From an uncultured Lachnospiraceae bacterium (GTDB lineage: Bacteria; Bacillota; Clostridia; Lachnospirales; Lachnospiraceae), in the NCBI GenBank assembly GCA_910584725.1, contig CAJUBE010000019.1, positions 1 through 64,000 on the forward strand: 64,000 nt of DNA, in the 5' to 3' direction. This document shows positions 53,195 through 61,885 of this stretch, piece after piece; within the stretch, counting starts at the first letter, position 1; the number at the start of each line of letters is the position of its first letter. The notes under the pieces are model-generated. The model had not been told where the DNA came from. It did no database searches and saw only the letters and a program-made list of their open reading frames with translations. The position numbers and the translations under genes were made by a program.

Positions 53195-53262
53195 AGCGGG
53201 TGAGGGTATAATAAAATCATACAATACTTGTTTAGCACGGAATATTTGTGGAGGTGAGACGG

Positions 53263-53592
53263 ATGCTGTCTGATGGTATAAAGAAAGAACTGGTGAGTGG
53301 ATTAACAGAAATCTTTCAAAATAACATGTCTATGATTATATTGTATGGATCAGTTGCGAGGGGTGAGGCAACTGACGACAGCGACGTTGATATAGCCATT
53401 ATTGTAAAAGAACAGATGGACAGTAATACAAAGAAACGGCTTGTCAGTTGGGCAGCGCACATGGATATCTGTTATGAAAGAGTGTTTTCCATTGTGGATA
53501 TACAAGAAAGGAATATGGAGAAGTGGGGACATATTCTACCTTTTTATCAAAATGTGCGAAAGGAAGGAATTGTCTTATGGAAGGCGGCGTAA
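53263..53592 (+). CDS. mntA: MntA-like nucleotidyltransferase antitoxin
   Basis: A 109-aa minimal nucleotidyltransferase. The active-site signature is LYGSVARGEATDDSDVDIAI (G29-S30, D41xD43). In MntA-HepT systems this enzyme AMPylates or otherwise modifies the HEPN toxin and neutralises it. ATG 53263 with GGAGGTGAG upstream. The 3' end overlaps the HEPN gene by 16 bp. Small genes of this type occur widely as toxin-antitoxin modules. Confidence 0.88.
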   Translation: MLSDGIKKELVSGLTEIFQNNMSMIILYGSVARGEATDDSDVDIAIIVKEQMDSNTKKRLVSWAAHMDICYERVFSIVDIQERNMEKWGHILPFYQNVRKEGIVLWKAA

Positions 53593-53975
53593 AAGAACTG
53601 GCGGGATATCGTCTGGCAAGAGCCAGAGAAATGTTGTCAGCATCCAGGGGAAATCTGGAAATCGGGGAATTTAAGACTTCATTAAACAGGTCATATTACG
53701 CTGTTTTTCATGCAATGCGCTCAGCGAATGCGTTAAAGGGATTTGATTCTTCAAAACATTCAGGCGTCATTTCCTTCTTCACTAGAGAGTATTTAAAAAC
53801 AGAAATTTTGGATAGGAAACTGGCTGATATTATAAAGGACAGCTCGTTTTGCAGAGAGAAATCCGATTATGACGATTTTTATGTTGCGGGTCGGGCAGAG
53901 GCGGAGGAACAGCTAAGAAATGCGGAACACTTTGTCAGACAGATAGAGGATTTTGTTGAACATAGCCAAAATTAA
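53577..53975 (+). CDS. hepT: HEPN-domain ribonuclease toxin (HepT-like)
   Basis: A 132-aa HEPN protein. The catalytic motif is RSYYAVFH (R38...H45), which fits RX4-6H of HEPN RNases; helical flanks surround it. With the upstream nucleotidyltransferase it makes a two-gene toxin-antitoxin unit. I chose ATG 53577 (AAAGGAA upstream); a frame from 53523 overlaps too far. Such pairs can act in defence or plasmid and island stabilisation. Confidence 0.85.
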   Translation: MEGGVKELAGYRLARAREMLSASRGNLEIGEFKTSLNRSYYAVFHAMRSANALKGFDSSKHSGVISFFTREYLKTEILDRKLADIIKDSSFCREKSDYDDFYVAGRAEAEEQLRNAEHFVRQIEDFVEHSQN

Positions 53976-53987
53976 AAGGAGCCCCAA

Positions 53988-54470
53988 ATGCTTTCCCACC
54001 CCATCCCACCGCTCTACGACGAGCATTCCAAAATTTTGATACTGGGCAGTTTCCCCTCGGTGAAATCGAGGGAGCAGCAGTTCTTCTACGGTCATAAGCA
54101 GAACCGTTTCTGGCGGGTGATGGCGCAGGTACTGGACTGTGCGGTGCCGGAAACGGTGGCGCAGAAAAGGGAGATGCTTTTATCCCACCATATTGCGGTG
54201 TGGGATGTGATTGCAAGCTGTGAGATCACAGGATCCTCGGACGCCAGCATCAAGGATGTGACGCCCAACGATTTATCACGGATTTTAAACTGTGCGGATA
54301 TCCGTGCTATTTATACCAACGGCGGGAAGGCGCAGCAGTTGTACCAGAAATATATTTTCCCGGTGACGGGGCGGGAGGCGGTCGCCCTGCCATCCACGAG
54401 TCCGGCGAACGCGGGGTATTCGCTGGAACGGCTGGTGGAGGCATGGCGAATGATACGGGAAGAACTGTAA
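53988..54470 (+). CDS. DNA-deoxyinosine glycosylase (uracil-DNA glycosylase superfamily)
   Basis: A 160-aa glycosylase. The N-terminal motif ILILGSFPSVKSREQQFFYG continues with HKQNRFW, and later segments are AVWDVIASCEITGSSDASIK and the C-terminal LPSTSPANAGYS. This matches hypoxanthine-DNA glycosylases that remove deaminated adenine. AAGGAG precedes ATG 53988. It follows the toxin-antitoxin pair by 12 bp and might share its transcript. Confidence 0.88.
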   Translation: MLSHPIPPLYDEHSKILILGSFPSVKSREQQFFYGHKQNRFWRVMAQVLDCAVPETVAQKREMLLSHHIAVWDVIASCEITGSSDASIKDVTPNDLSRILNCADIRAIYTNGGKAQQLYQKYIFPVTGREAVALPSTSPANAGYSLERLVEAWRMIREEL

Positions 54471-54549
54471 AATATTCCGGGTTTAGAGATACATTTTTTA
54501 TGAAATAGGAAACTGTGGCAGCAGTTCCAAAATAGAAGGAGGCAGCAGA

Positions 54550-54594
54550 ATGCCGTTAGTATTGTGCATTGCAGACGCTCCATGCAAGGGATGA
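54550..54594 (+). CDS. Candidate 14-aa leader peptide
   Basis: MPLVLCIADAPCKG then TGA, with a strong AAGGAGG (54536-54542) seven bases before ATG 54550. Its last codons form the left arm of a hairpin (54580-54587/54600-54607), so a ribosome here would unfold it. It lies 90 bp before the MFS gene. Confidence 0.5.
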   Translation: MPLVLCIADAPCKG

Positions 54595-54647
54595 GGACAT
54601 TGCATGGAGGAGAGCCGTAGCTGGCTGTAGGTCCTCAGCCTTTGCAT
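54580..54647 (+). promoter_or_regulatory. Mutually exclusive hairpins, candidate attenuator of the MFS gene
   Basis: Hairpin A pairs CCATGCAA (54580-54587) with TTGCATGG (54600-54607). Hairpin B pairs TGAGGAC (54592-54598) with GTCCTCA (54631-54637) and cannot form with A in a simple nested way. A third pairing is possible between ATGCAA (54582-54587) and TTGCAT (54642-54647). No U-run is present, so control would be of translation or stability rather than simple termination. Confidence 0.5.
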
Positions 54648-54683
54648 CCTGATTCATATTACAAATCAAAGGAGCAAAGGAAA

Positions 54684-55970
54684 ATGAAAAATAACATAAA
54701 GGAATTAAAAACGTTTCTGATTCTTTGGAGCACCCAGTCGCTGTCGCAGCTTGGGAGCGCCATGACGGGGTTTGCGCTCACGCTGTGGCTCTATGAGAAG
54801 ACGGGCTCCGCGCTGCAGACGGCGCTCTTGGCGGTGTGCAGTTACGCGCCTTACGTGGTGATGAGTATTTTTGCGGGCGCATTGAGCGACAGGTGGGACA
54901 AGAAAAAGGTGATGCTTGTCTGCGACACGCTGGCGGCATGTTGTTCCGTGACGGTTCTGATTTTGCTGAAAGCGGATTTGCTGCTGCCTGTCCATATGTA
55001 TATGTTGAATGCGCTGACGGGTCTGATGAATACGGTGCAGCAGCCCGCAGGCGATGTGGCGATGACCATGATCACGCCGAAAAAGTATTACCAGAAGACG
55101 AGCGGTCTGCGGTCTTTTTCTTCGTCGCTTGTGACGATCCTGAATCCTGTCTTTGCCACGGCGCTGTATGCCTTTGCGGGGATGGACATTGTCATTTATG
55201 TGGATCTGGTTACTTTCACAATCGCTTTTTTTGCCTTGCTGTTCGGGGTAAAGTTATCCGTGCCGGAACAAAAAGAAGAGGCAGGACAGGAATCTTTTTT
55301 GGAAACGGTCAAAGCGGGGCTTGTCTGCCTTAAGGAAAATGAGCTGGTGCTTGTATTGATTCTGTTTCTGGCAGGGGTCAATTTCGTGGCGTCGGCGTTT
55401 GACGCGGTGCTTCCGGCATTGATTCTGCCGAGGGAAAACGGCGGGGAGACGGTTCTGGGAATTGTGACTTCCTGCGCGGGAATAGCCATGTTATTTGGCA
55501 GTCTGATTGTGACGGCGCTGCCCGCGCCGAAAAACCGTGTCCGTGTGATCTATCTGACGATGCTGTTTTCGCTTGGCACGGAAAATTTTCTGCTGGCATT
55601 TACCAAGCTGCCTGTATTGTGGTGCATGGGGCAGATCATCGGCTGGCTGTTAGTGCCTGTGATGAGCGCAAATCTGGACGTGATTTTGCGGACGACGATT
55701 CCTGTGGATATGCAGGGACGTGTCTATTCCTGCAGAAACACGCTGCAGTTTTTTACCATTCCGATTGGTTTGTCTCTGGGCGGCTTTATGGTAGATCAGT
55801 TCTGTGAACCGATGATGGCGGCATCGCCCGAGCAGGGTATGCTTGTCAGACTGTTCGGCACGGGGAAAGGATCGGGTGCGGCGATGATGATGTTTATTCT
55901 CGGTGTTCTCGGGGTGGTGATCTGTCTGGGATTCGGGCGCATTTTGCGAAGATACAGATATACGGAATAG
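54684..55970 (+). CDS. MFS efflux protein, Mef-like group
   Basis: A 428-aa, 12-TM major facilitator transporter. The start MKNNIKELKTFLILWSTQSL and the loop GALSDRWDKKKVMLVCDTL follow the Mef (macrolide efflux)/MFS_3 pattern, as does the GLMNTVQQPAGDVAMTMITP segment. It is a likely drug exporter, but substrate and resistance cannot be read from the sequence. AAAGGAG lies before ATG 54684; an in-frame start at 54642 is inside the leader. The leader peptide and hairpins upstream suggest inducible expression. Confidence 0.85.
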   Translation: MKNNIKELKTFLILWSTQSLSQLGSAMTGFALTLWLYEKTGSALQTALLAVCSYAPYVVMSIFAGALSDRWDKKKVMLVCDTLAACCSVTVLILLKADLLLPVHMYMLNALTGLMNTVQQPAGDVAMTMITPKKYYQKTSGLRSFSSSLVTILNPVFATALYAFAGMDIVIYVDLVTFTIAFFALLFGVKLSVPEQKEEAGQESFLETVKAGLVCLKENELVLVLILFLAGVNFVASAFDAVLPALILPRENGGETVLGIVTSCAGIAMLFGSLIVTALPAPKNRVRVIYLTMLFSLGTENFLLAFTKLPVLWCMGQIIGWLLVPVMSANLDVILRTTIPVDMQGRVYSCRNTLQFFTIPIGLSLGGFMVDQFCEPMMAASPEQGMLVRLFGTGKGSGAAMMMFILGVLGVVICLGFGRILRRYRYTE

Positions 55971-56018
55971 CGGGCGGCGTGAAATTTGAAGAGCGTATAA
56001 AAGATATATAGGAATAGG

Positions 56019-56050
56019 AAAAGGCGGGACAGCAGATTGCCCGCCTTTTT
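56019..56050. terminator. Bidirectional terminator between the MFS and hypothetical genes
   Basis: AAAAGGCGGG (56019-56028) and CCCGCCTTTTT (56040-56050) form a GC-rich stem flanked by A and T runs, serving the convergent genes on both sides. Confidence 0.9.
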
Positions 56051-56061
56051 CATGCTTTCTT

Positions 56062-56409
56062 TTACACCTGCGCGCAGAACGCGAAATACCCCTTCCCCTC
56101 CGCGCCAAGAAGCAGGCTGTAGGGCGGATATTCCTTGTCGAATGTGCGGACAAACTGTTCAAAGGTCAGCATGTCGTTCCGCTCGAGGGTGCCGCATTCC
56201 GTAAGCGGGAAGTGCGTTTTCAGCCGGTTGATGAACTGCTCCGACAGAAGTTTCATGGCGGTGATTACCGTCTGGTCGATTCTGTAAATATCTTTTCCCA
56301 GAATTTCGCTGAGCGTGTGCAGCACAAGGGATTCTTCATAAACCATATAAATACGGATGAGTTTCTTTTCCTCTGTGCGGTAGGTCAGGCGGAAGATTTC
56401 TTTGACCAT
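56062..56409 (-). CDS. Hypothetical protein, 115 aa
   Basis: I do not recognise a family. It is a soluble, helix-rich protein starting MVKEIFRLTYRTEEKKLIRI, with no membrane segment or cysteine pair. GGGAGG lies ten bases before ATG 56409 (minus strand); an in-frame start seven codons earlier lacks a good site. It is divergent from the two-REC regulator at 56594, so a role in the same signalling system is possible but unproven. Confidence 0.6.
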   Translation of the reverse strand: MVKEIFRLTYRTEEKKLIRIYMVYEESLVLHTLSEILGKDIYRIDQTVITAMKLLSEQFINRLKTHFPLTECGTLERNDMLTFEQFVRTFDKEYPPYSLLLGAEGKGYFAFCAQV

Positions 56410-56593
56410 AAGTAAATTCCCTCCCGCCATTTCTGTTAGTACCAGTTTAACATACTTCCCGCAAAAAATCAGTGCAAAAAGTGGGGGATTTTGGTATACT
56501 TATTCTAAATAACTGCCCGCTCCCAGGAAAAAACGGGGTGCTTTCCGGGAGGGCGGCGGGAATAAGAACTATATTTATGAGGGGGCAAAGAAT

Positions 56594-57472
56594 ATGAAGT
56601 ACAAGGTGTTACTGACAGGAAATAACAAGATGGTTATCAATGAATTTTTTACATATATGGATTTCAACTTTGAGTGTGTCAGTACCTCGGAGCGCTACGA
56701 CGATATTATGAACCATATTAAATATGTACAGCCGGATGTGCTTGTCTATTGTCTGTACGGGGAAAATCCAGACGATCTGAAACGGTTTGTCAATGTGGAG
56801 GGCAAGATTGCGGAGGAGAGGATTCCCATCGTGATTGTCGGGGATGCCGATGAGTGTGAACAGTTTGTGCGCATTGCGCCTTCCATGAACGTTACGATAT
56901 TCCGACGCCCGATTTCCACGCAGAAGCTGGAAGAGGGCATTGTCAAACTTCTGAAGGAAAAACGGCCCGACAGCATCCGGGGAAAACGGTCCGTGACAGT
57001 GACGGAAAGCACGCTGAAAACAGAGGATGTCATGCGGGTGGCGGAGGAACTTCTTGCCCAGCTTGCGAAAGAAGAGGAAAAGGAGAAGAAGCTGAGGGAA
57101 GAGGCGGCGAGAAAGAAGCATATTCTGGTGGTGGACGACGACAGTAGTGTGCTTAAGCTCTTAAAAGGGTATCTGGTGGAGCGCTACGATGTGGCGACGG
57201 CTATCAGCGGCAAGATTGCCCTGAAGTTTCTCGAGACGAAAAAGACAGACATGGTGATTCTCGATTATGAGATGCCGGTAGATAACGGAGCGGCGGTTCT
57301 CGCAAAGATCCGGGAGAATCCGGCGACGAGAAGTCTTCCTGTCGTGTTCCTCACGGGTGTGACGGACAGAAACAAGATCATGGAGGTGCTGGCGATGAAA
57401 CCGCAGGGATATCTCGCCAAGCCCATTGATATGGAAAAGCTTTCCTCCACGATAAAAGGTGTCTTGGGCTGA
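56594..57472 (+). CDS. Response regulator with two receiver-like domains
   Basis: A 292-aa protein. The N-terminal half (about 1-120) has receiver-like secondary structure but lacks a clear DDxxD set, so it may be a degenerate receiver. A charged helical linker (about 150-175) leads to a canonical C-terminal receiver: KHILVVDDDSSVLKLLKGYL, MVILDYEMPVDNG (phospho-Asp about 223) and a lysine in YLAKPID. There is no DNA-binding output. It precedes the hybrid kinase by 30 bp and likely belongs to its phosphorelay. Confidence 0.85.
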   Translation: MKYKVLLTGNNKMVINEFFTYMDFNFECVSTSERYDDIMNHIKYVQPDVLVYCLYGENPDDLKRFVNVEGKIAEERIPIVIVGDADECEQFVRIAPSMNVTIFRRPISTQKLEEGIVKLLKEKRPDSIRGKRSVTVTESTLKTEDVMRVAEELLAQLAKEEEKEKKLREEAARKKHILVVDDDSSVLKLLKGYLVERYDVATAISGKIALKFLETKKTDMVILDYEMPVDNGAAVLAKIRENPATRSLPVVFLTGVTDRNKIMEVLAMKPQGYLAKPIDMEKLSSTIKGVLG

Positions 57473-57502
57473 TAAATAATATTTCTGTAGAGGGAGGTTG
57501 CC

Positions 57503-60217
57503 ATGGCGATCATAGAGAGCGAACTCAAGCTGACAGATTTGATAGATGTGGAATCCTTACAGAAAATACAGGATGCGTTTTCGGAGATGTCGGGAATCGC
57601 ATCTATGATTACGGACGCTTCCGGCACGATACAGACGAAGCCTTCCGGGTTCACGGATTTTTGCAAAAAATATGTCAGAAACACCGAGGAGGGGCGGAAA
57701 CGCTGTCAGGAATGCGACAGGCTTGGTGTGGAGAAAGCGGCGAAGGCGGGCGGCTCCTGTGCCTATTTCTGCCATGCCGGACTGGTGGCGTTTGCGGCGC
57801 CCATTATGGCGCACGGGCATCTGGTGGGATGCTTTATCGGGGGACAGATGCTGACCATACCTCCTGATGAGGAAGAGATACGGCATGTGGCGGCGGAGAT
57901 CGGTGCAGACGCGGATGAGATGGTGCGTGCCTCGCAGGCTATCAGGATTGTGGACAAGGAAACGGTAAGGAAGGTGTCAAATGCCCTCTACACAATTGCC
58001 AACGTTCTTTCAGACATTGCCTACAGCAAATATCAGGTGAGTCTGACCAACATGGAGCTGCAGAAAACTTCCAGTATGAAATCGGACTTTCTGGCGAATA
58101 TGAGCCATGAGATCCGCACCCCCATGAACGCGGTGATCGGGATGGCGGAGATGGCGCTCAGGGAAGATCTGACACCTGCGGCGAGGGAATATATCGGGCA
58201 GATCAAATCTTCGGGGCAGACGCTCCTTACGATTATCAATGACATTCTGGACTTTTCCAAGATTGAATCGGGCATGATGGATATCAGCGACGTGGAGTAC
58301 GAACCGATGTCCATGATCAATGATGTGTCCAACATTATTATGACGCGTATCGGCAGCAAGGATCTGGAGCTGACGGTGGACGTGAATCCGGATCTGCCGG
58401 CGGGGCTTTACGGCGACAATGTGCGCATCAAGCAGGTTATGGTAAATATAGCGAACAATGCCGTCAAATTTACCAAAGCGGGGAATGTGCATATCAAGGT
58501 CGATTTTCTGCAGACGTCGGAGGATATGATAGAATTGATTGTGTCCATTACGGATACGGGGAGCGGCATCAAAGAGAGCGATATGAGTAAGCTCTTCCAG
58601 TCCTTCCAGCAGCTTGACAGCAAGAGAAACCGCAATATTGAGGGAACCGGGCTGGGGCTTGCCATCTGCAAGCAGCTTGTGACGCTGATGAAGGGGAAAA
58701 TCCATGTGGACAGCATATATGGAAAAGGATCGACGTTTTCCTTTGTGATTCCCCAGAAGGTGACGGATATCCAGCATTCGGTCGAAAAACTGCCGAAAAA
58801 TGTTGTTGCGGCAGGGCTGCTTCAGAGCGATTACATTGCGCAGGAACTGGCGGTTGATCTGGAAAGACTTGGCGTCAGTTATGAGAGACTGGAGTCGGAG
58901 GAAGTTTTAAACAGGATAGAGGAGAACGGCGCAGGCTATTTCTTTATAGAACAGCCGCTTTTTACGGAAGCCGTGCAGTATTTTTTGAAGCTGCATCCCG
59001 AGGTAAAAGGCGTGCTTCTGACGAATTACCGCTCGGTGCGTTCTTATGATCTGCCGAATCTGCGCGTGGTGAAAAAGCCGCTCTATATTCTCGGGCTTGC
59101 GAATATTTTTAACGGCAAGGAGGACAACGCCGCCTTTTCCTTGATGGAGGCGGAGGACTTTGACTTTGTGGCGCCCGAGGCGGAGATTCTGGTGGTGGAC
59201 GACAATGCCATCAATCTGACGGTGGCAAAGGGGCTGCTAAATCCGCTTGAGATGAAGATAGAGACGGCGCTCAGCGGCAAAGATGCGGTTCTGATGGTGA
59301 CGGATAAGCGTTACGATATTATTTTCATGGATCATATGATGCCCGAGATGGACGGCGTGGAGACGACGAGGGTGATCCGCAGACTTCTGGGAAACAACGG
59401 TCAGGTGCCGATTATCGCCCTCACAGCTAACGCGGTGGAGGGAACGGCGGAGATGTTTATCAGCGAGGGCATGAACGATTTCGTGACGAAACCGATTGAG
59501 ATGCGGGATATGATCTCCAAACTGCGCAAATGGCTGCCGTCTGAGAAGATTGAGAAGAAGAAAAAGAAAGGCGGCTCATCTGTCCGGAATATACACAGGG
59601 ACAACGGCGGGGCGCAGATGGCTACAAACATTGTCATCGATGGGCTGGATGTGCAGAAGGCGATGGGGTTCCTCGGAAACGAAGAGCTTTTCTGGTCCGT
59701 ATTGAAGGAATACTACCGCGTGATCGAAAAGAAATGCGCGCTCATACAGGAGTATGAGCAGAAGGAACAGTGGAAAGATTATACGGTGGAAGTGCACGCG
59801 TTAAAGAGCGCGTCGAGACAGATCGGCGCCACGGATCTGGCGTATACAGCCGAGCAGATGGAGGCGGCGGGAAATGCAGGGAACGCAGCGCTGATTCACA
59901 AAATTACGCCGGGTATGCTGGAGGAGTATATGTTCTATAAAGGCATTCTTGCCCCCTACTTTGTAAAGGAAGAGGAGGAGCAGAGCGGCAGGGCGGCGGA
60001 AGTGGAAGAACTGAAAGCGCTTTTTGAACAGATGGAAGAGGCGATGGAAAATCTGGACATGGACGCCATGGAGCAGGCAATCAAAGATATGAGCCAGTAT
60101 TCTTACAGCGATGCGCAGCGGGGCATATTTGAAAAACTTAGGAACGCGGTGGAGGATATCGACACGGAACGGTGCGAGGAAATCATCGAAGAGTGGAAGA
60201 GAGAACTGGACGCTTAA
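57503..60217 (+). CDS. Hybrid sensor kinase: PocR - HisKA - HATPase - REC - HPt
   Basis: A 904-aa kinase. The N-terminal PocR-type ligand domain (about 8-170) has CKKYVRNTEEGRKRCQECDR and CAYFCHAGLVAFAAPI, where cysteines may bind a ligand or metal. HisKA has MSHEIRTPMNAVIG (H202), the ATPase GTGLGLAICKQLV, the receiver ILVVDDNAIN with D610 in FMDHMMPEMDG, and the HPt VHALKSASRQIG (H765). No TM segment is evident, so it senses a cytoplasmic signal. GAGGG precedes ATG 57503. Confidence 0.92.
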   Translation: MAIIESELKLTDLIDVESLQKIQDAFSEMSGIASMITDASGTIQTKPSGFTDFCKKYVRNTEEGRKRCQECDRLGVEKAAKAGGSCAYFCHAGLVAFAAPIMAHGHLVGCFIGGQMLTIPPDEEEIRHVAAEIGADADEMVRASQAIRIVDKETVRKVSNALYTIANVLSDIAYSKYQVSLTNMELQKTSSMKSDFLANMSHEIRTPMNAVIGMAEMALREDLTPAAREYIGQIKSSGQTLLTIINDILDFSKIESGMMDISDVEYEPMSMINDVSNIIMTRIGSKDLELTVDVNPDLPAGLYGDNVRIKQVMVNIANNAVKFTKAGNVHIKVDFLQTSEDMIELIVSITDTGSGIKESDMSKLFQSFQQLDSKRNRNIEGTGLGLAICKQLVTLMKGKIHVDSIYGKGSTFSFVIPQKVTDIQHSVEKLPKNVVAAGLLQSDYIAQELAVDLERLGVSYERLESEEVLNRIEENGAGYFFIEQPLFTEAVQYFLKLHPEVKGVLLTNYRSVRSYDLPNLRVVKKPLYILGLANIFNGKEDNAAFSLMEAEDFDFVAPEAEILVVDDNAINLTVAKGLLNPLEMKIETALSGKDAVLMVTDKRYDIIFMDHMMPEMDGVETTRVIRRLLGNNGQVPIIALTANAVEGTAEMFISEGMNDFVTKPIEMRDMISKLRKWLPSEKIEKKKKKGGSSVRNIHRDNGGAQMATNIVIDGLDVQKAMGFLGNEELFWSVLKEYYRVIEKKCALIQEYEQKEQWKDYTVEVHALKSASRQIGATDLAYTAEQMEAAGNAGNAALIHKITPGMLEEYMFYKGILAPYFVKEEEEQSGRAAEVEELKALFEQMEEAMENLDMDAMEQAIKDMSQYSYSDAQRGIFEKLRNAVEDIDTERCEEIIEEWKRELDA

Positions 60218-60221
60218 ATAT

Positions 60222-60262
60222 AAGGAGGAAAGTGTATAATATACATTTTTCTCCTTTCTTTT
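60222..60262 (+). terminator. Terminator after the hybrid kinase gene
   Basis: A 16-bp stem, AAGGAGGAAAGTGTAT (60222-60237) with ATACATTTTTCTCCTT (60241-60256), two G-U pairs and an AAT loop, followed by TCTTTTC. A TATGAT box (60278-60283) just after it may start the amino-acid ABC operon. Confidence 0.75.
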
Positions 60263-60325
60263 CGGAAAAGGTTGTGGTATGATAGAGCGGGCACGGGTTC
60301 AGAAGATAGAAAGGACGAAAGACGG

Positions 60326-61021
60326 ATGTCAGAGTGGGCAGCGAATTTCAGTGATGAGTTCTATAAATGTTTTATCAGGGAAGAACGTTACAAGCTTCTT
60401 CTGAGCGGTATCGGCGTGACGATCAAGGTGTCGCTTCTCGCCATCATTATCGGTATTCTGATCGGCATGATGATTGCCATGTGCAATCTGTCAAAGAAAA
60501 AACTGCTCCGGTTTATCGGCGGCGTCTATACGGATGTGATCCGGAGCACGCCATCGGTGACCCAGCTTATGATTATCTATTTCGTTATCTTCCCGATGAT
60601 ACCGCTTGATATTGATAAATGGATCATTGCAGCGATTGCCTTCGGCGTCAATTCCGGCGCGTATGTGTCCGAGATTGTCCGGGCGGGCATCCTGTCGATC
60701 GACAAGGGGCAGACGGAGGCGGGAAGGTCTCTGGGGCTCTCCGCGTTTCAGACCATGAGCAGGATTGTCGTGCCGCAGGCGGTCAAAAACATTTTCCCCG
60801 CGCTGTGCAACGAGTTTATCGTGCTGATCAAGGAAACCGCCATCGTCGGTTATGTGGGACTGATGGATATCCAGAAGGCGGGAGACTTCATCAAGAGCGC
60901 GACCTTTATTGCGTTTATGCCGTTAATCGGAACGGCGGTTATCTATTATGTGCTGGTTAAGATATTGACTCTGGCGCTTCGCCGGGTGGAGATGCGGCTG
61001 CGGCGGGCGGATGCACGCTAA
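60326..61021 (+). CDS. Polar amino-acid ABC transporter permease
   Basis: A 231-aa His/Glu/Gln/Arg-type permease. About five TM segments; the EAA-like loop reads EAGRSLGLSAFQTMSRIVVP and the N-terminal half has GVTIKVSLLAIIIGILIGMM. ATG 60326 is preceded by AAAGGA at some distance; a frame from 60272 is longer but lacks a site. It forms an operon with the ATPase (overlapping region) and binding protein downstream. Confidence 0.9.
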   Translation: MSEWAANFSDEFYKCFIREERYKLLLSGIGVTIKVSLLAIIIGILIGMMIAMCNLSKKKLLRFIGGVYTDVIRSTPSVTQLMIIYFVIFPMIPLDIDKWIIAAIAFGVNSGAYVSEIVRAGILSIDKGQTEAGRSLGLSAFQTMSRIVVPQAVKNIFPALCNEFIVLIKETAIVGYVGLMDIQKAGDFIKSATFIAFMPLIGTAVIYYVLVKILTLALRRVEMRLRRADAR

Positions 61022-61040
61022 TAACGCGATTGGAGAAGAC

Positions 61041-61763
61041 ATGATAAGAGTGAATAACCTACATAAAAAATTTGAAGATCTGGAGGTGCTTTGCGGGATC
61101 GACGAGCACATCACGCAGGGCGAGGTTGTGGTCGTAATCGGCCCTTCGGGCTCGGGCAAGAGTACCTTTTTGCGCTGCCTGAATTTATTAGAGACAGTTA
61201 CAGAAGGGGAAATCTATGTGGACGACGAGCTGATCACGGCGCCGAAGGTGAATGTGAACCGGGTGCGGCAGAAGATGGGTATGGTGTTCCAGCAGTTTAA
61301 CCTGTTTCCCCATCTGACCATTATGGACAACATCACGCTTGCGCCCGTACTCCTCAAGAAAATGACGAAGGAGGAGGCGGTGAAGCGGGGGCAGGAGCTT
61401 CTGGAGCGGGTGAATCTGGGCGAGAAGGCGAATGCTTATCCGGCGCAGCTTTCCGGCGGGCAGAAGCAGCGTGTGGCGATTGCGCGGGCGCTTGCCATGG
61501 ACCCGGAGATCATGCTTTTTGACGAGCCTACTTCGGCCCTTGACCCGGAGATGGTGGGTGAGGTGCTGGACGTGATGAAGGATCTGGCGAGGTTAGGCAT
61601 GACCATGGTGATCGTGACGCATGAGATGGGATTTGCCAGAGAGGTGGCGTCCCGCGTGCTTTTTATCGATCAGGGCGTGGTGATGGAGAGTGGCACGCCG
61701 GATGAGATTTTCAACAACCCGCAGAATGAGAGGACGAAGAATTTCCTGTCGAAAGTTTTGTAG
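61041..61763 (+). CDS. Polar amino-acid ABC transporter ATP-binding protein (GlnQ-like)
   Basis: A 240-aa ATPase. Walker A is GPSGSGKST, the signature LSGGQKQRVAIARALA, Walker B IMLFDEPTSALDPE, and the H-loop VTHEMGFA, the standard GlnQ/HisP set. I chose ATG 61041 with GGAGAAGAC before it, rather than the frame start at 61011 that overlaps the permease. The 122 bp to the binding-protein gene includes a small GCGGAT/ATCCGC hairpin (61820-61837). Confidence 0.94.
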   Translation: MIRVNNLHKKFEDLEVLCGIDEHITQGEVVVVIGPSGSGKSTFLRCLNLLETVTEGEIYVDDELITAPKVNVNRVRQKMGMVFQQFNLFPHLTIMDNITLAPVLLKKMTKEEAVKRGQELLERVNLGEKANAYPAQLSGGQKQRVAIARALAMDPEIMLFDEPTSALDPEMVGEVLDVMKDLARLGMTMVIVTHEMGFAREVASRVLFIDQGVVMESGTPDEIFNNPQNERTKNFLSKVL

Positions 61764-61885
61764 CCGCGGAGTGGGCGGTTTATAAAGCAATGTCTGTGTG
61801 GTGAGAATATGTGGCTTATGCGGATGCAAAAATCCGCTGGGTTTATATATTATTTAGGAAACAAAGAAATGAGGAGGATAACATT

